DNA of 64,000 bases from Diprion similis. Taxonomy: Eukaryota; Arthropoda; Insecta; Hymenoptera; Diprionidae. Below are positions 59,108-64,000 of the stretch, piece after piece. Numbering within the stretch: the stretch's first letter is position 1; every line of letters starts with the position of its first letter. A program made the translations under genes and the position numbers. The notes under the pieces were generated by a model. The model was not told the origin of the DNA. It did no database searches and saw only the letters and a program-made list of their open reading frames with translations. The stretch covers positions 1,230,501 through 1,294,500 of the forward strand of contig NC_060113.1 of assembly GCF_021155765.1 (NCBI RefSeq), given 5' to 3'.

Positions 59108-61188
59108 AAGTATGGTAAATCAATTTTAACAAGAAGCAAATATATGCGTGACATCAAGTGATGAGAAATTTGATACGCTAGTTGAAAATAATAGCTTACC
59201 GTATCGAACTCGACATTTCCGCCCATGAAGGATGAGAAATTGCCAGTGAAGTCACCCGACATGTTTCCCTGCGACTGTTCAGGCGCCGGTACAGGCATTG
59301 GCTCATAATCCTGCCTGTAAGAACCGTACATCGACGGAGGTGGAATATCAATCAGTGACGATTGATTCATGCCATGATGCTCGTCACCGGGCAGTTCGAT
59401 ATCACTATCTGGACTCGGAGATGGTGCATTTATGTCTGGCGACGGGATTGGCGACACCAGCGTTGGAAGTAGTTCATCGAGCTTTTTCTTCAGGTTTTTT
59501 ACGCGGCTTCCAAAGTTTCTGTATGCCTGGAGAATAAAAAAAGCAATTGGTGTTTCAAGCACCGGAACATAACAACTGAGTTTTGTTTTCTTCGATGCAT
59601 AAAAAATTTGAAGAAGAGGTTGTTCTCTGAAAATGTTGAAACTTACGTTTGTGACTATTTTCACTTCCCCACGTTGAGTTTCGTAAAATTGGTCCGCCTG
59701 TTCTAGCAAATCCAACACTTGTGTTCTTTCTCTGATTTCCGCCTCCAGTGCGGAAATATAATTTTCTATATTTCTCACCGCAATGTCAACGTCTTTTTCC
59801 GCATCTTCCACGTGTCTTCTGTCTTTTAACGATGCGCACAATTGCTCCGCATTATCAATATCTGTGTTGCTGTCCCTCAAATCTTGCAACCTTGCGTATT
59901 TAGAAAAGGAATACAAGAATGTTCACCACCAATAGTTGAATGCATTGGAAAAATATAAATGTTTATCGGTTTTTGAAAATATTAGAAAAGCAACGATCAC
60001 CGATCTGTATTAATTATTATGCATGTTACAAGGTATCATTCACTTTTATGAAAATGTCAATGTTCATAGAAAAAATGCACATCCTGTGCAGCAGAGATTA
60101 AAAAATTTGTTACACACTTAAGATAAATACATAAAGCTGAAGCTAATAACACTATGATAATGATTCACATTTTTGTAGAGTTGTTACTTCGCAATTTTAA
60201 AATCTCATTTGAATACAGAAAAACTATATCCACATTTCTTTCAAAATTACCCAAAAGTTCTTCAACATTTGTAACTAATAAAACGTCTTTTGCAATTTCA
60301 TATTTTAAAAATTTTCAGCGTTACTTCATTACTACCTTAATTATTTAGTATTTTTTTCTGAACAATAGAAACGATTGCCATCTTTTTTTCTAGTTGCAAT
60401 TTTCGCATGAAGTAAAAAATTTTCTGATACAAGTACGTGGTTTGCGAAAAGTGAAAAATAGTGATATTTTTTGGGAGATATTGACTTTTGGTCATATTTT
60501 CAAACGAAAGCAAAACAAAATTCAGGTACAACGGCTTCAATGGAGCGTCTATAGTTTTTGAGTAACAAGTGCATATTGATTACCTTGAGTCAGTGGCCTG
60601 TTCAAGAGTAGCACAAGATCTCATAGTAGAGATCAGCAAACTGGCTTGAAATTCATCATTGGTTGCAGTAGGCTGTGGGTCTGGTTTTTTCTTTGGGGCT
60701 GCGGACAGCAGGCCAGATAAATCGGCGAGAAATTCTTCATCGTAAACTTGACGCTGGTCCCATATTTTGAAGATCCTCAATATTCTGTGTTTAACTTTCT
60801 CGTCTCTGACCATAGTCGTGGCTCGCTGCAACGTCGTGCCCCAGGACTCGACAAACTCAAAGTTTTTACGCTTGGAGTATTGAATGACGTCGTTTGCCAA
60901 GTAGAAGAGCGTCAGTCGATGCTCGACTTTAACTGTTGAATGAAAATGCAGAATAAATAAAGATTACGATAGACAAAAAATGAAAGTGTTTTCAAGGCGT
61001 ATCGATAAACGAGCAATCCTTAGATTCTTACCTTTCTTCAAAACTTGGAGCCAAGTTGCGACGATCTTTTTGTGATGCGGCCGCCTCTCCAGGCACCATG
61101 ACGAAAGGGCCTGTATCGATTCTTGCGAATCTTTCAGAGACTGTAGCCTCTTTTCAAACAAATCGGTATCGAACTCTGCGGTAGCCAT
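55438..61188 (-). CDS. RPRD2: RPRD2-like RNA polymerase II CTD-interacting protein (9 coding exons)
   Basis: Exons 61032-61188, 60584-60932, 59647-59890, 59200-59526, 58954-59019, 58114-58681, 57665-57902, 57398-57586 and 55438-57301 join in frame into 1333 residues, near the vertebrate RPRD2 length. Domains: N-terminal CID (about 5-137) with LQSLKDSQESIQALSSWCLE, TLFYLANDVIQYSKRK and ILRIFKIWDQRQVYDEEFL; coiled coil (about 165-275, VRNIENYISALEAEIRE and VKNLKKKLDELL); Pro/Ser-rich middle; acidic patch MEMSDDEGDGK; Gln/Asn/His-rich low-complexity region; an acidic Glu/Pro/Thr stretch; RGG/RG-rich C-terminus. Known family role: CID proteins that bind the phosphorylated Pol II CTD and influence transcription; nuclear. 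The domain order separates it from the shorter RPRD1 proteins. Confidence 0.93.
57398..57586 (-). CDS. RPRD2: RPRD2 exon 8
   Basis: Acceptor GTGCGCGACTCAG before 57586 and donor TACAG|GTATGA after 57398; phase 2 both ends. VIPLPLNVENQLPHRLMKG. The exon repeats the word DVDHR found at the end of exon 7. Confidence 0.85.
57665..57902 (-). CDS. RPRD2: RPRD2 exon 7
   Basis: Acceptor ATCCCCCCAG before 57902 and donor CACAG|GTAATG after 57665; phase 1 in, phase 2 out. NDTMPQIWPSDTGDNRSG and GFIDPIEYDDSQPQVPLL. Confidence 0.88.
58114..58681 (-). CDS. RPRD2: RPRD2 exon 6, Pro/Ser-rich
   Basis: Acceptor TTTTTGTTCTAG before 58681 and donor GAGAAAG|GTAAGA after 58114; phase 0 in, phase 1 out. Contains PLPPPPMPPPIFLDDENCYN and many SP/TP sites. 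Confidence 0.92.
58954..59019 (-). CDS. RPRD2: RPRD2 micro-exon 5 (22 codons)
   Basis: Acceptor TTAATTTTCAG before 59019 and donor TCAGAG|GTATGT after 58954; phase 0 on both sides, so it could be skipped without changing frame. RNIFNDRSATPTGMSQYNDS. Confidence 0.82.
59200..59526 (-). CDS. RPRD2: RPRD2 exon 4
   Basis: Acceptor TTTATTCTCCAG before 59526 and donor GATACG|GTAAGC after 59200; 109 codons, phase 0. Ends the coiled coil (RVKNLKKKLDELLP), then a Pro/Ser/Asp-rich region (SPSPDSDIELPGDEHHG). Confidence 0.93.
59647..59890 (-). CDS. RPRD2: RPRD2 exon 3, coiled coil
   Basis: Acceptor TAAATACGCAAG before 59890 and donor ACAAAC|GTAAGT after 59647; phase 2 in, phase 0 out. Helical and charged, LCASLKDRRHVEDAEKDVDI and onward. 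Confidence 0.92.
60584..60932 (-). CDS. RPRD2: RPRD2 exon 2, CID body
   Basis: Acceptor TTCATTCAACAG before 60932 and donor TCAAG|GTAATC after 60584; phase 1 in, phase 2 out. VKVEHRLTLFYLANDVIQYS carries the conserved CID helix. Confidence 0.95.
61032..61188 (-). CDS. RPRD2: RPRD2 first coding exon, CID start
   Basis: ATG at 61188-61186 (context GTAATGGCT), 52 codons plus one base, donor AAAG|GTAAGA. MATAEFDTDLFEKRLQSLKD is the usual CID beginning, so the start is well placed. Confidence 0.93.
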
Positions 61189-63131
61189 TACGATGCGGTA
61201 TTCTTAGTTCAAAAATTGTTTAATTACAGTTTGTCGAGCGACAGCTTACGGAACACATGCCATCGAGATTAGCCCCGAACGATGCGGGGACAATTGTTTT
61301 AGAGTCATACTATTGAATACACTGAATACACTTTACCAAGCTAACCAAGCAAGGGGACTTAAATTCGAGAGAAAAAGAAGAAAAAACTGAGAGAAAACTA
61401 GACGCACACACACACTGGAGTTTAGGGTAGCGTTTATGCTGATACCAAAAAGCGAATTACGCTTGTCGTATCCGCAATCGCTTCCAAATTCATGTAGTTT
61501 AATACAAGGCAAAGATTTTCATCGCACACTTAATCGCGAACGCACCACATTTATCGGGAGGGAAAAATCTGGTATGTGTATATTGTGTGTTGTAGCGCTA
61601 CATGCAAGCCTCTCGCACGCCAAGATCGAGTTTGCAAACAACCAGTTTTGCACGTTAAATTCACTTTAAAACACTACGTTTACACTTTGCCACCGTTCTT
61701 CGGTTTGAGATCACTTATTTCCGACACGAAATACCACCGTTCTCAACGTATTCATAGCGAAATTAATACCCTTTTACTAGGTAATCGGAAAAACAAAACT
61801 CCGCCATACTTTTGGTGGCAAAATACGACCGCGCAATGGCCGGCGTGGCGCCACACTAGGTACAGATATATACATATAAGTATCTATGTGTATAAAATTT
61901 CAAAAGTACCAAGCACCGAATTCGGAATTTCTCTGGTTGGATAAACCTTCCGATAATTCTACCGACAGGAAAGCATTTATCTATGAAATGCCGGAGCCGT
62001 TTGCGGACCATAGACATGTTTCCAGACACGTGCTGAAAGAGGGAAGGAAGGGGTGAGAAAGAGAAAGAGAGACAGAGAAAGAGAAAGTGAAAGTGAGAGA
62101 GAAATGTAGGAGCAGACGGCGTGCGCCTTAATATCTCACCATGTGCCCAGAACATACGACATACGAAAATAAACACAGGGCACTGCTGCGCTTCTTCTTT
62201 ATCGATCGAGACTACCTCTCATCATAGATATCAACGCTAATATATCGTCAGTCAACTAGTATTTACGACTCGCATAATTTTTCTGAGATTCGGCAGCGAT
62301 TCTAGCTAACATCTCTAATTCAAGACACACTGTTTTAAACAAATTGTCAAAAATGAAAAGTAAGTTGAAAACTGTGGTCATAGTTACCGACTGAAGGAGA
62401 GGGATTCTTCAATTACATGTAAATCGAGTTCAACCCAGCCAATCACATTCGTATCGGAATTTGAAGGTTGATTTCAATCGAAGATCAAGAGAGACATAGC
62501 TGCCAAATAAGATTGTACTCGTGTTCTGTATGCACCTTAATTTTCTTTCTCTTTCTGTCCTTGCGACTTTTCCACTTGTCTACTCTATCTTTGAATAATA
62601 TCTCTATGGAGATGCTCAAGCCGTCGGGTCACGCCGCTGCTATCCTCGGCGAGTTTTATGATTTGTATAGTCCATGACAGGGACGTTTCTTGGCTGATCA
62701 AATGAAAACACTTCTTTAGCATTTGTTAGGAAACAAGAGTTCGTTACGTGTGGGTAAGTGTGTACGTTAAGCAGGTCTCACAGCAACAGAATTCTGCGAA
62801 ACGTTGCTGTTGTATGAGTGCTCTAAGCTCTAACCGTTGATAACTGACCGGAAAATAAAGAGTTTATCAGTACAGAGGATCGTTTTTAACCGCCCAAATA
62901 ATGTGGTGAGTCTAAAGCCTCGTTTGTCAGAAAATTGGTGAATTTTAACGCGCAGTAAATATTATTCATTGTATTTTGCGTCTGCGAATATTTGAACAAA
63001 GATTTTTAAGAAATTTGTTTTATTTTTAATCGTTTCTGATTTTTGTCTTATCTTGTCTTGTTTTCCCGGTAGATCAGCGATGCATCAATCCGCACATTGA
63101 TCGTCGTTAATACCTGTGTACACAAGCCACC
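61189..63131. promoter_or_regulatory. Head-to-head promoter region (RPRD2 and the plus-strand gene)
   Basis: 1.9 kb between two divergent start codons. Plus-strand 5' UTR exon end: donor ATGTG|GTGAGT at 62905/62906; acceptor CCCGGTAG before 63073. No TATA box is obvious near either gene. Regulation by a shared promoter is inference. Confidence 0.45.
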
Positions 63132-64000
63132 ATGTATCACGGTATTTTCGAAAACATTGAAGAGGTCCAGAATATCCTAGCCTCCTATAGTCTTGAACCC
63201 GTTGATGGAAATCGCATTTTCGAACTACTCGAAGCTTACAAAACAACCGAAGCAGTCGTCAAAATACTTTTGAAATCGCGGAGCCGGCCAGAACCTGATT
63301 TGGTAATTAACCCCTGGGCCATAACGGCGGGCACCTCGACCCAGCGTGAAGATCGTCGCACTCGAATTTGTCCCTCCCCCCCAACTGAGATTGATATCAC
63401 ATATTCAAGCGACGACGTACAAGTCATTGAGCACAGAATTGCTCGCCCTGTACTTCTGGACAACGACTTGAGCGAGCCGGTAGTACTAGACCTTGAAAAC
63501 TGTCAGATCAACGTAGACATGCCGCAGGTTATAAATCGTGAACTAGAAATATTGCAGAGCACTGAGGCTGCTGCAGCGATATCAAAGAACACCAACGATG
63601 ACCAAAAAAGATCCAAAATGACCAAAGACATAGTTGACAATTTGAAAAAAATAGCTAATTATCGGGGGGAGAAATCAGATGTTGTAGAGATCGGAGCACC
63701 GAAACAAGCTGCTGAGGAGATGCAAATAGAAAAGGTAGATGACCTTCCCGCTGGTCCAGCTAAATCTGTTCTGGATCCCACCAAAGACGGCGCTGCTGAA
63801 ACAGGAACACGAAAAGAAGGTGTCATCGACAGTTCAAAAGACATATTGGAAAGCAGGACTGACGAAATGGATGAAAACAATTCAGACTCAGATTCTGAGG
63901 TCGAGATGGACGATGATTATTATAGAACAGTTGAATTAGAAGATTCTGAAGGATTTGCAGAGACAGATGAAAAGTTATCGATACCTCCTGATTCAATTTT
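63132..64000 (+). CDS. Acidic protein, N-terminal part (possibly RNF216/TRIAD3-like), runs off the right edge
   Basis: The start ATG at 63132 has a perfect Kozak context (GCCACCATG) and follows a likely 5' UTR intron (62906-63072). It is open for 289 codons to the edge. The N-terminal 55 residues look helical (FENIEEVQNILASYSLEP, IFELLEAYKTTEAVVKILL), followed by DLVINPWAI. The rest is acidic and disordered, with short hydrophobic-acidic motifs resembling SUMO-interacting motifs (VVLDLE, DVVEI) and a strong acidic cluster NNSDSDSEVEMDDDYY. The helical unit followed by a VINP-type motif recalls the region before the RING-IBR-RING of RNF216, a ubiquitin ligase. That resemblance is from memory and weak. 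No RING domain lies within the window. Confidence 0.68.
   Translation, partial: MYHGIFENIEEVQNILASYSLEPVDGNRIFELLEAYKTTEAVVKILLKSRSRPEPDLVINPWAITAGTSTQREDRRTRICPSPPTEIDITYSSDDVQVIEHRIARPVLLDNDLSEPVVLDLENCQINVDMPQVINRELEILQSTEAAAAISKNTNDDQKRSKMTKDIVDNLKKIANYRGEKSDVVEIGAPKQAAEEMQIEKVDDLPAGPAKSVLDPTKDGAAETGTRKEGVIDSSKDILESRTDEMDENNSDSDSEVEMDDDYYRTVELEDSEGFAETDEKLSIPPDSI

Overview
The window looks like insect nuclear DNA, probably from a hymenopteran, although the order is an inference. Multi-exon genes with GT-AG introns sit in very AT-rich non-coding DNA full of microsatellites and homopolymers. The exons are much more GC-rich than the introns. Three genes lie on the minus strand and one starts on the plus strand near the right edge. 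No tRNA, rRNA, CRISPR array, bacterial operon or intact transposase was seen.

Region 1 (1-10946, minus): the 5' part of a gene for a secreted, Gln/Glu/Arg-rich protein with a long charged coiled coil; its 3' end lies beyond the left edge. The reading frame could be joined across five introns. The start appears to be a 3-base coding piece, an ATG immediately followed by a GTGAGT donor. The 6.2 kb first intron carries a foldback element (7682-7972) and a copy of a dispersed repeat.

Region 2 (10947-24926): intergenic or UTR DNA with one isolated candidate exon (12549-12751, minus), a roughly 610-bp inverted-repeat element (15584-16193), further dispersed-repeat copies and AT-rich sequence that probably includes the MCTP 3' UTR.

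Region 3 (24927-48777, minus): the gene for MCTP, an ER-anchored multiple C2 domain and transmembrane region protein. All 13 coding exons of a 953-residue isoform join in frame (three C2 domains, two membrane segments). Splice phases support at least two more start exons. One of them (48707-48777) fits only a 343-codon-equivalent Ser/Arg-rich exon at 30533-31562, predicting an isoform whose N-terminus and first C2 domain are swapped for a different module. The introns hold hairpin-like elements, a palindromic pair of NRF-1-type sites, a CRE-like cluster and a 10-bp tandem repeat.

Region 4 (55438-61188, minus): a nine-exon gene for an RPRD2-type RNA polymerase II CTD-binding protein (1333 residues), with an N-terminal CID, a coiled coil, a Gln/Asn-rich low-complexity region and an RGG-type C-terminus. 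About 1.9 kb away, head to head, is Region 5 (63132-64000, plus): the first 289 codons of an acidic protein with faint resemblance to the RNF216/TRIAD3 N-terminal region.

Gene boundaries come from reading splice sites and phases by eye. The MCTP and RPRD2 assignments are strong because every exon phase agrees and the domain order matches the families. The alternative-isoform and regulatory claims are inferences.
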